From positions 1,674,001-1,738,000 of the forward strand of contig NC_017093.1 of assembly GCF_000284295.1 (NCBI RefSeq): DNA of 64,000 nt, in the 5' to 3' direction. Origin of the DNA: Actinoplanes missouriensis 431. GTDB taxonomy: Bacteria; Actinomycetota; Actinomycetes; Mycobacteriales; Micromonosporaceae. Position numbers and translations under genes: made by a program. Positions 31,576-40,132 of this stretch are shown piece after piece (within the stretch, counting starts at the first letter, position 1; every line of letters begins with the position of its first letter). The notes under the pieces are model-generated. The model was not told the DNA's origin. It searched no databases and saw nothing but the letters and a program-made list of their open reading frames with translations.

Positions 31576-34269
31576 GTGAGCGACGATGCCAAGACTCCCC
31601 GCCTGCTGCTGCTCGACGGCCACTCACTGGCCTACCGGGCCTATTTCGCGCTCCCGGTGGAGAACTTCAGCACCGCGACCGGCCAGCCGACGAACGCCGT
31701 CTTCGGCTTCACGTCGATGCTCATCAACATGCTGCGCGACGAGAAGCCGACGCACATAGTCGTCGCCTTCGACCTCAGCCGGCGCAGCTTCCGCACCGAG
31801 AAATACGCGGACTACAAGGCCGGCCGCTCCGAGACGCCGCAGCCGTTCCAGGGTCAGGTGAGCCTGATCAAGGAGGTGCTCGAGGCGCTGCGCATCCCGG
31901 TCGTGGAGAAGGAGAACTACGAGGCCGACGACGTCATCGCCACGCTCGCCACCCAGGCCCGCGAGTCGGGCATGGAGGTGGTCATCTCCACCGGCGACCG
32001 CGACGCGTTCCAGCTGGCCAACGAGCACGTCACGATCCTCTACCCGGTGCGCGGCGTCTCCGAGGTCTGGCGGATGACCCCGGAGGCGATCGAGGCGAAG
32101 TACTTCGTGCCCCCGGCCCGCTACCGCGACAAGGCGGCCCTGGTCGGCGAGACCAGCGACAACCTGAGCGGCGTGCCCGGCGTCGGCGACAAGACCGCGG
32201 CCAAGTGGATCAAGGAGTTCGACGGCCTGGACGGCATCATCGCCAACGTCGACAAGATCAAGGGCAAGGCCGGCGAGAGCCTGCGCGCGCACCTGGCCGA
32301 CGTGATGCGCAACTACGACCTCAACCGGCTGGTCTGCGACCTGGAGCTGCCGCTGCGCCCGGAGGACGTGCGCTGGCACGGGTGGGACCGCGAGGCGGTG
32401 CACTCGGTCTTCGACGCGCTGGAGTTCCGGGTGCTTCGCGAGCGGCTCTACTCATACCTGGAGGCCGTCGAGCCGGAGGCCGAGTCCGGCTTCGACGTCG
32501 ACGGCTCGATCCTGCCCACCGGCGGGGTGTCCGCCTGGCTGCGCGAGTTCGCCGGCACCGACCCGGTCGGCGTCGCGGTGATCGGCCGGTTCGGGCGGGG
32601 CGCCGGTGAGCTCACCGGCGTCGCGGTCGCCACCGGCAGCGGCCCGGCCGCCTGGTTCGACCCCTCCACGCTGGACGAGGACGACGAGCGCGCGGTCGCG
32701 GCCTGGCTGGCCGAGCCCAGCCGCCCCAAGGTGCTGCACGACGCGAAACCCGCCCTGCTCGCCTTCCAGGCGCACGGCTGGCAGCTGGCGGGCGTCACGA
32801 CCGACACCGCGCTCGCGGCCTACCTGGCGAAACCCGACCAGCGGGCGTACGACCTGAACGACCTGGCCCTGCGCTACCTCAAGCGGGAGCTGCGCGTCGA
32901 CGAGCCGTCCGACGGCCAGCTCACGCTGGACGGTCTCGGTGGTGACGACGGCGCCGGCGAGATGAACCTGATGCTGCGCGCCCGTGCCACCCTCGACCTG
33001 GCCGAGGTGCTCACCACCGAGCTGTCCCGCGACGGCGGCGAGTCGATGCGCCTGCTCGCCGACGTCGAGCAGCCGCTGTCGGTGGTGCTCGCCGCGATGG
33101 AGCGGCTCGGTATCGCCGCCGACACGGATTACCTGTCGGAGCTGGAGTCGCACTTCGCCGCCGAGGTGAAAGCGGCGCAGCAGGCGGCGCACGAGGTGGT
33201 CGGGCGGGAGTTCAACCTGGGCTCGCCCAAGCAGCTCCAGGAGATCCTCTTCGTCGAGCGCAACCTGCCCAAGACCAAGAAGATCAAGTCGGGTTACACC
33301 ACCGACGCCGACGCGCTGCAGAGCCTGTTCGCGCAGACCGGCGACCCGGTCCTGGCCCACCTGCTGCGCCACCGTGACGTGGCGAAGCTGAAATCCACGG
33401 TGGACGGCCTGCTCAAGTCGGTCTCCGACGACGGGCGCATCCACACCACCTTCAACCAGACGGTCGCGGCCACCGGTCGTCTCTCGTCCACCGATCCGAA
33501 CCTGCAGAACATTCCGATCCGTACCGAAGAGGGCCGGCGCATCCGCCGCGCGTTCGTGGTCGGCCCGGGCCTCGAGCAGCTGATGACCGCGGACTACAGC
33601 CAGATCGAGATGCGCATCATGGCGCACCTGTCCGGCGACGACGCGCTGATCGCCGCGTTCAACTCGGGTGCCGACTTCCACGCCGCCACCGCGTCGTCGG
33701 TCTTCCACGTCGGCCTGGACGAGGTCACTCCCGACCAGCGGCGCAAGATCAAAGCCATGAACTACGGCCTTGCGTACGGGTTGAGCGCCTTCGGCCTGTC
33801 GAACCAGCTCACCATCTCCACCGAGGAGGCGCGCGGCCTCATGGAGGAGTACTTCGAGCGGTTCGGCGGGGTGCGCGACTACCTGCAGGCCGTGGTCACC
33901 CAGGCCGGCAAGGACGGATACACCGCGACGATCCTGGGCCGCCGCCGCTACCTGCCGGACCTGCTCAGCGACAACCGGCAGCGCCGGGAGATGGCCCAGC
34001 GGATGGCGCTGAACGCGCCGATCCAGGGCTCCGCGGCGGACATCATCAAGATCGCGATGCTCCGGGTGGACGAGGCGCTGCGGGACTCCGGTCTCGCGTC
34101 CAAGATGCTGCTGCAGGTCCACGACGAGCTGGTGTTCGAGGTGGCGAACGGGGAGCGCGAGCAGCTGGAGGAGCTGGTCCGCCGCGAGATGGGCGGCGCG
34201 TACCCGCTCTCGGTGCCGCTGGAGGTGTCGGTCGGCGTCGGCCGCGACTGGAACGGAGCCGATCACTAA
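31576..34269 (+). CDS. polA: DNA polymerase I
   Basis: An 897-residue Pol I for nick translation and gap filling, including after UvrABC excision. N-terminal 5'-nuclease domain (LLLLDGHSLAYRAYFALP, EADDVIATLA, TGDRDAFQL, GETSDNLSGVPGVGDKTA). The middle 3'-5' exonuclease domain lacks the FDTET-type metal ligands, so proofreading is probably absent, as in other actinobacteria. The polymerase domain has motif A DYSQIEMRIMAHLSGD, O-helix RRKIKAMNYGLAYG and motif C VHDELVFEV. The O-helix has Tyr where E. coli has Phe762. GTG start without a Shine-Dalgarno sequence, directly after a damage-type promoter. Confidence 0.98.
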   Translation: MSDDAKTPRLLLLDGHSLAYRAYFALPVENFSTATGQPTNAVFGFTSMLINMLRDEKPTHIVVAFDLSRRSFRTEKYADYKAGRSETPQPFQGQVSLIKEVLEALRIPVVEKENYEADDVIATLATQARESGMEVVISTGDRDAFQLANEHVTILYPVRGVSEVWRMTPEAIEAKYFVPPARYRDKAALVGETSDNLSGVPGVGDKTAAKWIKEFDGLDGIIANVDKIKGKAGESLRAHLADVMRNYDLNRLVCDLELPLRPEDVRWHGWDREAVHSVFDALEFRVLRERLYSYLEAVEPEAESGFDVDGSILPTGGVSAWLREFAGTDPVGVAVIGRFGRGAGELTGVAVATGSGPAAWFDPSTLDEDDERAVAAWLAEPSRPKVLHDAKPALLAFQAHGWQLAGVTTDTALAAYLAKPDQRAYDLNDLALRYLKRELRVDEPSDGQLTLDGLGGDDGAGEMNLMLRARATLDLAEVLTTELSRDGGESMRLLADVEQPLSVVLAAMERLGIAADTDYLSELESHFAAEVKAAQQAAHEVVGREFNLGSPKQLQEILFVERNLPKTKKIKSGYTTDADALQSLFAQTGDPVLAHLLRHRDVAKLKSTVDGLLKSVSDDGRIHTTFNQTVAATGRLSSTDPNLQNIPIRTEEGRRIRRAFVVGPGLEQLMTADYSQIEMRIMAHLSGDDALIAAFNSGADFHAATASSVFHVGLDEVTPDQRRKIKAMNYGLAYGLSAFGLSNQLTISTEEARGLMEEYFERFGGVRDYLQAVVTQAGKDGYTATILGRRRYLPDLLSDNRQRREMAQRMALNAPIQGSAADIIKIAMLRVDEALRDSGLASKMLLQVHDELVFEVANGEREQLEELVRREMGGAYPLSVPLEVSVGVGRDWNGADH

Positions 34270-34272
34270 CGG

Positions 34273-34746
34273 GTGTCTCGCCCCGCGCATCTTGCGGTGA
34301 TCTGGGACCCTGGTCCGATGCCGAGTGGATCGATGTCGATGGAGATCGTCGCCCCGGAGGAGGCCAGGCCTTCGCAGAGAGCCGCCACGGAGGATGCTTC
34401 CCGCCCTTCCCTGGTGCTCTCGATCATCGCGAGGGCGGGCGGTGTCACGCTGATGCGCGGCCCGGTCGAGGCGGAGCGGGCGGGCGTGATCGCCGGCATG
34501 TTCAAGGCTCTCGGCGATCCGGTCCGCCTGCGCCTGCTCTCGATGATCGCCTCGGCGCCGGAGGGCGAGATCTGCGTGTGCGACCTGAGCGGCGAGTTCC
34601 CGCTCACCGGGCCGACGATCTCGCACCACCTGCGGATCCTGCGCGAGGCCGGCCTGGTCGACTGCGACAGACGCGGTACGTGGGTCTACTACCGCTCGGT
34701 GCCGGACACCCTCACTCTTCTGGCCGACGTGCTCGACGTCACGTGA
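34273..34746 (+). CDS. ArsR/SmtB-family transcriptional regulator
   Basis: A winged-helix repressor of up to 157 residues. The core is FKALGDPVRLRLLSMIAS, then EGEICVCDLSGEF with the CVC pair that binds As(III)/Sb(III) in ArsR, recognition helix TGPTISHHLRILREAGLV and wing RRGTWVYYRS. The first ~60 residues are not conserved, so the true start may be later (for example the ATG at 34453). It lies 3 bases after polA; no ars transporter or reductase gene is nearby, so its target must be elsewhere. Confidence 0.85.
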   Translation: MSRPAHLAVIWDPGPMPSGSMSMEIVAPEEARPSQRAATEDASRPSLVLSIIARAGGVTLMRGPVEAERAGVIAGMFKALGDPVRLRLLSMIASAPEGEICVCDLSGEFPLTGPTISHHLRILREAGLVDCDRRGTWVYYRSVPDTLTLLADVLDVT

Positions 34747-34750
34747 CGGC

Positions 34751-35071
34751 TCATTTGAGAGGGTCGTGACCCCAGTTCATCAGGGAGTACCGCCACGGTG
34801 TCTCGCGCACGTCCCCGTCCGGCCGCTGAGCGGTGTGCCGGTGGACGTACCCGACGACCTTGCGCATGTGCTCCTCGTCGCCGCCGGTCAGGTCGGCCTT
34901 CTTCTTCCCGAGGATCGCGACGATCTTCCGGCCGGAGTCGTGTCCGACCGACTCGGCCTTCGCCGACGACTTCTGCCCGACCTGCTGCGATTCGTCGGTG
35001 TCGAGCCATGTGCGCAGTTCGGCGGCGGTCATGTTGACCGCGTCGCGGAACTCGGCGTACACGTCAGTCAT
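34751..35071 (-). CDS. DUF3140 protein
   Basis: A 106-residue hydrophilic protein matching DUF3140: AEFRDAVNMTAAELRTWLDTDES, then VGHDSGRKIVAILGKKKADL and HMRKVVGYVHRH, ending RYSLMNWGHDP. Start ATG (MTDVYAEF) lies inside the 3' end of the DUF2945 gene, so the pair is co-translated. It converges on the ArsR gene with only 4 bases between stops. Function unknown. Confidence 0.88.
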   Translation of the reverse strand: MTDVYAEFRDAVNMTAAELRTWLDTDESQQVGQKSSAKAESVGHDSGRKIVAILGKKKADLTGGDEEHMRKVVGYVHRHTAQRPDGDVRETPWRYSLMNWGHDPLK

Positions 35072-35282
35072 GCCGCAGCGCCCCCGGCTTGTGCACCGCG
35101 TCCCGGCCACTCTTGTCGCTCTTCACCCGATACTGGGGATCGTCCGGTGAAGCGGCGACGGTCCGGCCGGCGGCTTCGGTCCGTTTGGTGATCTTCTGCT
35201 GGACGGTGCCGTGGACGTCCTCGCCGTGACTCCGCCAGGTGACCTTGTCACCTTTTTTCAGGCTTTTCTCGCCATCAGTCAT
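35064..35282 (-). CDS. DUF2945 (hypervirulence-associated Tudor-like) protein
   Basis: A 72-residue protein with the DUF2945/HVA1 Tudor pattern: KKGDKVTWRSHGEDVHGTV near the N-terminus and PQYRVKSDKSGRDAVHKPGAL at the end. These small beta-barrel proteins are common with DUF3140 in actinobacteria. Function unknown; nucleic-acid or protein binding is a guess from the fold. It overlaps the DUF3140 gene by 8 bp. Confidence 0.88.
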   Translation of the reverse strand: MTDGEKSLKKGDKVTWRSHGEDVHGTVQQKITKRTEAAGRTVAASPDDPQYRVKSDKSGRDAVHKPGALRHD

Positions 35283-35396
35283 GCGTGTGGGGGTACCCGC
35301 GTCCCGGTCGAAGAAACGCCATGCCGCAGTAGTGCCACCCTCCGTGCGACCTCAGGCGCGTCTGCCGTTCGGGGATCGTGGAAGCGGCGTGGCCGG

Positions 35397-35656
35397 CTGG
35401 CGCTCAGTGTTCCCCAAACGGCCGCCGGGCAGCACTCAGCGCCAGCCGGACGGGACGAGCTGGCGCACAGTGCTGCCGCACGCCCTCCCGGCCAGCACTC
35501 GGGACCGGCCGGTCCGGCTGGTCGTCAGTGTTCGCCTGGCAGCGTTGGGTGCCGGCCGGTCCGGCTGGTCGTCAGTGTTCGCTTGACAGCGTTGGGTGCC
35601 GGCCGGTCCGGCTGGTCATCAGCGCTCTCGGGACAGCGCTGAGCACCAGCCGGCCC
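35397..35656. repeat. degenerate tandem repeat, about five units of 47-63 bp
   Basis: Units begin CTGG at 35397, 35460, 35518, 35565 and 35612. The third and fourth are 47 bp and nearly identical (CTGGTCGTCAGTGTTCGC...); the outer ones have drifted and differ in length. Each unit pairs internally (CTGGC...GCCAG type). It fills most of the 406-base gap between DUF2945 and the methyltransferase gene; the frames that read through it have no conserved content. Confidence 0.7.
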
Positions 35657-35688
35657 TCAGCGCCCACGCCGCAACCCCGCCCAACCCC

Positions 35689-36486
35689 TCAAGCAGGCAG
35701 ATCACACACGAAGATCGCCGTCCCCGGGAACAGCCGCCCCCGCAGCGGGCTCCACTGCCCCCAGATCTGCTGATGCCCCTCCGGCCACTCCGGCTCGACC
35801 AGGTCACGCAGCACGAACCCGGCCCCCACCAGCTCCCGGATCCGGTCCCCAAGCGTCCGATGCTGCTCCAGATAGGTGACCCGCCCCTGCTCGTCACGCT
35901 CGACGTAGGGCGACCGGTCGAAATACGAGTTCCGCACGACGAGCCCGTCCTCGCCCGGCTCGTCCCAGAACGCCCACCGCATCGGATGCGTCACCGAGAA
36001 CACCCAGCTCCCGCCCGGCCGCAGCACCCGGGCCACCTCCCGCATCGCGGCGGCCGAGTCGGCGACGAACGGGATGGCGCCGAACGCGGTGCAGACGATG
36101 TCGAACGCGTCGTCCGCGAACGGCAGGGCGAGCGCGTCCGCCTGGACGAGCGGCACGTGCACCCCGCTGCGCCCGGCTGCCTCGCTCGCGTGCCGCAGCA
36201 TCCCGGCGGAGAGGTCGAGGGCGACGGGCGACGCGCCCTGCACGCGTAACCACCGGGAGGCCGCCGCGGCGCCGGCTCCGAGTTCCAGGATCTTCTTCCC
36301 GGGTACGGGTCCGAGCAGTCCCGCCTCCGCCTCGCGCAGCCGTTCCGGGCACCAGACGAAGTCGACGTCACCGAGGAAATTGCCGTGTTCGTCCTGGTAG
36401 TCGTCGGCATCGAGGTCCCACCAGGCGCGGTTCGCCCGGCGGGCTTCCGTCTCGGAAACGGTCTTCCTGGTGGCGATCTCTGTCAC
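35689..36486 (-). CDS. class I SAM-dependent methyltransferase
   Basis: A 265-residue methyltransferase. Motif I is ILELGAGAAAASRWLR, motif II ALDLSAGML, then DALALPFADDAFDIVCTAFGAIPFV and the post-motif EVARVLRPGGSWVFSVTHP. Conserved flanks (RANRAWWDLDADDYQDEHG at the N-terminus, PEGHQQIWGQWSPLRG near the end) mark an actinobacterial family of unknown substrate. No partner genes. Confidence 0.9.
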   Translation of the reverse strand: MTEIATRKTVSETEARRANRAWWDLDADDYQDEHGNFLGDVDFVWCPERLREAEAGLLGPVPGKKILELGAGAAAASRWLRVQGASPVALDLSAGMLRHASEAAGRSGVHVPLVQADALALPFADDAFDIVCTAFGAIPFVADSAAAMREVARVLRPGGSWVFSVTHPMRWAFWDEPGEDGLVVRNSYFDRSPYVERDEQGRVTYLEQHRTLGDRIRELVGAGFVLRDLVEPEWPEGHQQIWGQWSPLRGRLFPGTAIFVCDLPA

Positions 36487-36831
36487 CCGGCAACCGTACG
36501 GCAGTCACCCGGCGGCCCTCCGGCAGGCGTGTCGGCTGTCACGATTCTGTCTAAATGGTGCATCCTGGCTGGTTCCGGGCGAGCAATGTGCCGCGGTCCT
36601 CAGGAGGGCTTGCAACCTGTGGTAATGCGCACGGTAAGCTAGTCGATGCGCTCGCGGATCGTGTGCCTCGGCAGGGAGCAGGTTCCGTGGTCGCCGGTCT
36701 CGGCATGATCGATTGCAAATGATCAGACTGCTCCACAGCTTGGTCGTCTCCCTCGGTCGTGTCGCTGCCGGCGGCAGTTCCGTCGAGCGCGAGAGACACC
36801 ACGAATCCATCCGTTCGGAGCAACTGTCCAC
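36487..36831 (+). promoter_or_regulatory. rpsA upstream region and leader
   Basis: A possible promoter is TTGCAA (36610-36615) with TAAGCT (36635-36640), but the 19-base spacing is long. If used, the rpsA leader is ~185 nt, long enough for autogenous control by S1. A short inverted repeat TGATCGATTGCAAATGATCA lies at 36707-36726. No known riboswitch was recognised. Confidence 0.35.
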
Positions 36832-38343
36832 ATGACGAGCAGCATCGAGGCCACCTCGAGCGCCAACAAGGTCACCGTCGACGATCTCGGATCCGAGGAA
36901 GCATTCCTCGCGGCCATCGACGAGACCATCAAGTACTTCAACGACGGCGACATTGTCGAAGGCACCGTCGTCAAGGTCGATCGGGACGAGGTCCTGCTCG
37001 ACATCGGCTACAAGACCGAGGGTGTCATCCCCTCGCGCGAGTTGTCGATCAAGCATGACGTGGACCCCGCGGAAGTGGTGTCGGTTGGTGACCACATCGA
37101 AGCCCTCGTCCTCACCAAGGAGGACAAGGAGGGTCGTCTGATCCTCTCGAAGAAGCGCGCTCAGTACGAGCGTGCCTGGGGCACCATCGAGAAGATCAAG
37201 GAAGACGACGGCGTCGTCCGTGGTTCGGTCATCGAGGTCGTCAAGGGTGGTCTCATCCTCGACATCGGCCTCCGCGGCTTCCTCCCGGCCTCGCTGGTCG
37301 AGATGCGTCGCGTCCGTGACCTGCAGCCCTACGTCGGCCGTGAGCTCGAGGCGAAGATCATCGAGCTGGACAAGAACCGCAACAACGTGGTTCTGTCCCG
37401 CCGCGCCTGGCTCGAGCAGACGCAGTCCGAGGTTCGCACCGAGTTCCTCAACAAGCTGCAGAAGGGCCAGGTCCGCAAGGGCGTCGTGTCCTCCATCGTC
37501 AACTTCGGCGCCTTCGTGGACCTGGGTGGCGTGGACGGCCTGGTGCACGTCTCCGAGCTCTCCTGGAAGCACATCGACCACCCGTCCGAGGTCGTCGAGG
37601 TCGGCCAGGAGGTCGAGGTCGAGGTGCTCGACGTCGACCTGGACCGCGAGCGCGTCTCGCTGTCGCTGAAGGCGACCCAGGAAGACCCGTGGCGTCAGTT
37701 CGCCCGGACCCACGCGATCAACCAGATCGTGCCGGGTAAGGTCACCAAGCTCGTTCCGTTCGGTGCGTTCGTCCGCGTCGACGACGGCATCGAGGGCCTG
37801 GTCCACATCTCCGAGCTGGCCGAGCGTCACGTCGAGCTGCCCGAGCAGGTCGTCCAGGTCGGTTCGGACGTTCTGGTCAAGGTCATCGACATCGACCTCG
37901 AGCGTCGCCGGATCTCGCTGTCGCTCAAGCAGGCCAACGAGAACTTCGTGGAGGGCGAGGAGCACTTCGACCCCACCCTCTACGGCATGGCCGCGACGTA
38001 CGACAACGAGGGCAACTACATCTACCCGGAGGGCTTCGACCCGGAGACGGGCGAGTGGCTCGAGGGCTTCGACAAGCAGCGCGAGACGTGGGAGAAGCAG
38101 TACGCCGACGCCCGCGAGCGCTGGGAGGCCCACACCAAGCAGGTCCAGGCGAGCCGCGAGGCCGACGCCGAGGCTGCGCTCAACCCGGCTCCGGCCGGCG
38201 GCGTGACCTCCTCGTCCTCGTCGACCTCCTCGTCCACGAGCTCGTCCGCCCCGGCGCGCTCGAACGAGGAGCCGGCCGGCACGCTGGCCACCGACGAGGC
38301 TCTCGCCGCTCTGCGCGAGAAGCTGGCCGGCGGCAAGAGCTGA
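36832..38343 (+). CDS. rpsA: 30S ribosomal protein S1
   Basis: A 503-residue S1 with four S1 OB-fold repeats at roughly residues 38-105, 122-188, 208-277 and 294-363 (e.g. KGVVSSIVNFGAFVDLGGVDG and GKVTKLVPFGAFVRVDDGIEG). It binds mRNA and helps place it on the 30S subunit. Four rather than six repeats is the usual actinobacterial form. The tail is low complexity, with a Ser/Thr run near residues 463-475. A terminator follows. Confidence 0.97.
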   Translation: MTSSIEATSSANKVTVDDLGSEEAFLAAIDETIKYFNDGDIVEGTVVKVDRDEVLLDIGYKTEGVIPSRELSIKHDVDPAEVVSVGDHIEALVLTKEDKEGRLILSKKRAQYERAWGTIEKIKEDDGVVRGSVIEVVKGGLILDIGLRGFLPASLVEMRRVRDLQPYVGRELEAKIIELDKNRNNVVLSRRAWLEQTQSEVRTEFLNKLQKGQVRKGVVSSIVNFGAFVDLGGVDGLVHVSELSWKHIDHPSEVVEVGQEVEVEVLDVDLDRERVSLSLKATQEDPWRQFARTHAINQIVPGKVTKLVPFGAFVRVDDGIEGLVHISELAERHVELPEQVVQVGSDVLVKVIDIDLERRRISLSLKQANENFVEGEEHFDPTLYGMAATYDNEGNYIYPEGFDPETGEWLEGFDKQRETWEKQYADARERWEAHTKQVQASREADAEAALNPAPAGGVTSSSSSTSSSTSSSAPARSNEEPAGTLATDEALAALREKLAGGKS

Positions 38344-38391
38344 CCCAGCTGGTGACCGGAAGCTAGTTCGACCGGTACCGGTAATACCCGG

Positions 38392-38425
38392 AAAGGCCGT
38401 CCCGACTCAGGTCGGGGCGGCCTTT
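38392..38425 (+). terminator. terminator after rpsA
   Basis: AAAGGCCGTCCCGAC and GTCGGGGCGGCCTTT pair with one mismatch around a TCAG loop, followed by CGCTTTT. It begins about 50 bases after the rpsA stop. Confidence 0.85.
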
Positions 38426-38491
38426 CGCTTTTCCCGATTCGTTGGTGTCCGGGCAGCGACGCCGATCAAGAGCACCGGGATACTGGTTCCC

Positions 38492-39676
38492 ATGCTGAGG
38501 GTGGGTCTGACGGGTGGGATCGGGGCCGGCAAGAGCGCCGTGGCCCAGCGCTTCGCCGAGCGTGGCGCCGTGATCATCGATGCCGACGTGCTGTCCCGCG
38601 AGGTCGTCGAGGCCGGCACCGAGGGGCTCGCGGAGATCGTGGAGGCGTTCGGCGCCGGGGTGCTGACCGCGGAGGGCACGCTGGACCGGCCGGCTCTCGG
38701 GGCCAAGGTCTTCGGCGACGAGGCGGCCCGCCGGACACTCGAGAAGATCATCCATCCCCGGGTACGGGCGAGGACCGCCGAACTGACCCTCGGCGCTGCC
38801 CGGGACGCGATAGTGGTCAACGACGTGCCGCTCCTGGTCGAGGCGGGACTCGCTCCCTCGTACCATCTGGTGGTTGTCGTCCTGGCGGACCGTGACCTGC
38901 GCGTTCAGCGTCTGACGCAGCTGCGTGGCATGTCGGCGGCGGAAGCCGCCGCCCGGATCGGGGCGCAGACCGACGACGAGCACCGCCGTGCCACCGCCGA
39001 CGCGATCGTGACGAACGACGCCGATCTCGCCACCCTGCACGCCCGTGTCGACGAGCTGTGGCGCGACCGGATCGTGGAGTTCGAGCGGAACCTGCGGATG
39101 GGCCGCTCGGCGCCGAGGAACCAGAATCTGCGGATCGTGCCGTTCGACCCGGAATGGCCGGCCCGGGCGGACCGGCTGATCGCCCGGATCCGGCACGGCC
39201 TCGGTGATCACATCGAGGTGCATCACATCGGATCCACGGCGGTGCCCGGCCTGCCCGCGAAAGGCGTCATCGACCTGATGCTGAGCGTCCGGACCTTGGA
39301 CGAGGCGGACGCGCTCGCCGATCGGCTCGCGGAGATCGGCTTCCCGCGACGGCCGGGGGAGTGGTTCGACAATACTCGCAAAGTGCCCGGATCGACCTGG
39401 CCGAAGCGGTTGCACGGGTGCGCCGATCCGGGATATGAGGTGAATCTGCACGTGCGGGTGGCGGGGTCGCCGGGCTGGCGTTTCGCGCTGCTGATGCGGG
39501 ATCACCTGCGCGCGGTGCCGGAGGCGCGAGACGCCTATGCCGCGGCCAGGGCCGCGTGGGCGGTGCGCTTCGAGGATCGGGCGGGGTACGCGGAAGCGAA
39601 GGAGCCGTGGTTCGCCCAGGAGGCCCAGGCCGCCGACGACTGGGCGCTGCAGACAGGCTGGCAGCCGCCGGTCTGA
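38492..39676 (+). CDS. coaE: dephospho-CoA kinase fused to a GrpB/UPF0157 domain
   Basis: A 394-residue two-domain protein. Residues 1 to ~200 are CoaE, the last step of CoA synthesis: P-loop GLTGGIGAGKSAVAQRF, IIDADVLSREVV, HPRVRART and DVPLLVEAGL. Residues ~208-370 are a GrpB/UPF0157 nucleotidyltransferase-like domain (IVPFDPEWPARADRL, HHIGSTAVPGLPAKGVIDLML). The fusion is typical of actinobacteria such as mycobacteria; the role of the second domain is unknown. Confidence 0.96.
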   Translation: MLRVGLTGGIGAGKSAVAQRFAERGAVIIDADVLSREVVEAGTEGLAEIVEAFGAGVLTAEGTLDRPALGAKVFGDEAARRTLEKIIHPRVRARTAELTLGAARDAIVVNDVPLLVEAGLAPSYHLVVVVLADRDLRVQRLTQLRGMSAAEAAARIGAQTDDEHRRATADAIVTNDADLATLHARVDELWRDRIVEFERNLRMGRSAPRNQNLRIVPFDPEWPARADRLIARIRHGLGDHIEVHHIGSTAVPGLPAKGVIDLMLSVRTLDEADALADRLAEIGFPRRPGEWFDNTRKVPGSTWPKRLHGCADPGYEVNLHVRVAGSPGWRFALLMRDHLRAVPEARDAYAAARAAWAVRFEDRAGYAEAKEPWFAQEAQAADDWALQTGWQPPV

Positions 39677-39698
39677 CGGGTGTAGCCGCGGCGTGCAG

Positions 39699-39860
39699 CT
39701 TGTCGTGGCTGCGCGCCTTGCCCGCCGGGCGGCTTGGCTGGCGGGCGGCTTGTCGTGGCTGCGCGCCTTGGCTGCCAGGTGGCTTGGCTGGCGGGCGGCT
39801 TGGCTTCCGGGTGGCTCGCCTGCCGGGCGGCTTGGCTTCCGGGCGGCGGGGAATGGCTCT
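39699..39860. repeat. 50-bp direct repeat and shorter GGCGGCTTGGC repeats
   Basis: Two 50-bp copies (39699-39748, 39749-39798) begin CTTGTCGTGGCTGCGCGCCT and end GGCTTGGCTGGCGGGCGG. Shorter variants of the CGGCTTGGCTTCC theme follow. The rest of the 456-base coaE-uvrB gap contains only the uvrB promoter and no gene. Confidence 0.65.
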
Positions 39861-40103
39861 CGCGGCGGCCGGTCGGCGCATGGCACGACCCACCGAGGGT
39901 GCGCTGCCCGGAATCGCCGGGGCGCATCGACCACGGTGCGGCACAACGGACGTCGCGAGATGCCCGGTGCCCGCGGCCGCCGCGAGCGGCCTACCCCGCC
40001 AAGGGTAGGTGGCCGGTTCAACCCCGGACAGGGCAGCCGCCCGGGGTGAATGTGCACCATCGGCACGCCGCTTCGTTCTCGGCTGAACCGCGGCGGCCGG
40101 AAG

Positions 40104-40126
40104 TTGTCGTACCCCCGACGTACGGT
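40104..40126 (+). promoter_or_regulatory. PafBC-type (RecA-NDp) promoter of uvrB
   Basis: TTGTCGTAC, 8-nt spacer, TACGGT. Best match in the window to TTGTCRGTG-N8-TANNNT. The uvrB ATG begins 7 bases after the -10, so the transcript is probably leaderless. Confidence 0.75.
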
Positions 40127-40132
40127 GTGAAC

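Noticed and set aside
35397..35656. CRISPR array
   Set aside because: The units are contiguous tandem copies without unique spacers, vary from 47 to 63 bp, and no cas gene is in the window.
39734..40132. N-terminal extension of uvrB by ~130 codons
   Set aside because: It would cross the 50-bp repeats and the promoter. The protein sequence is low complexity and UvrB proteins start close to the chosen ATG.
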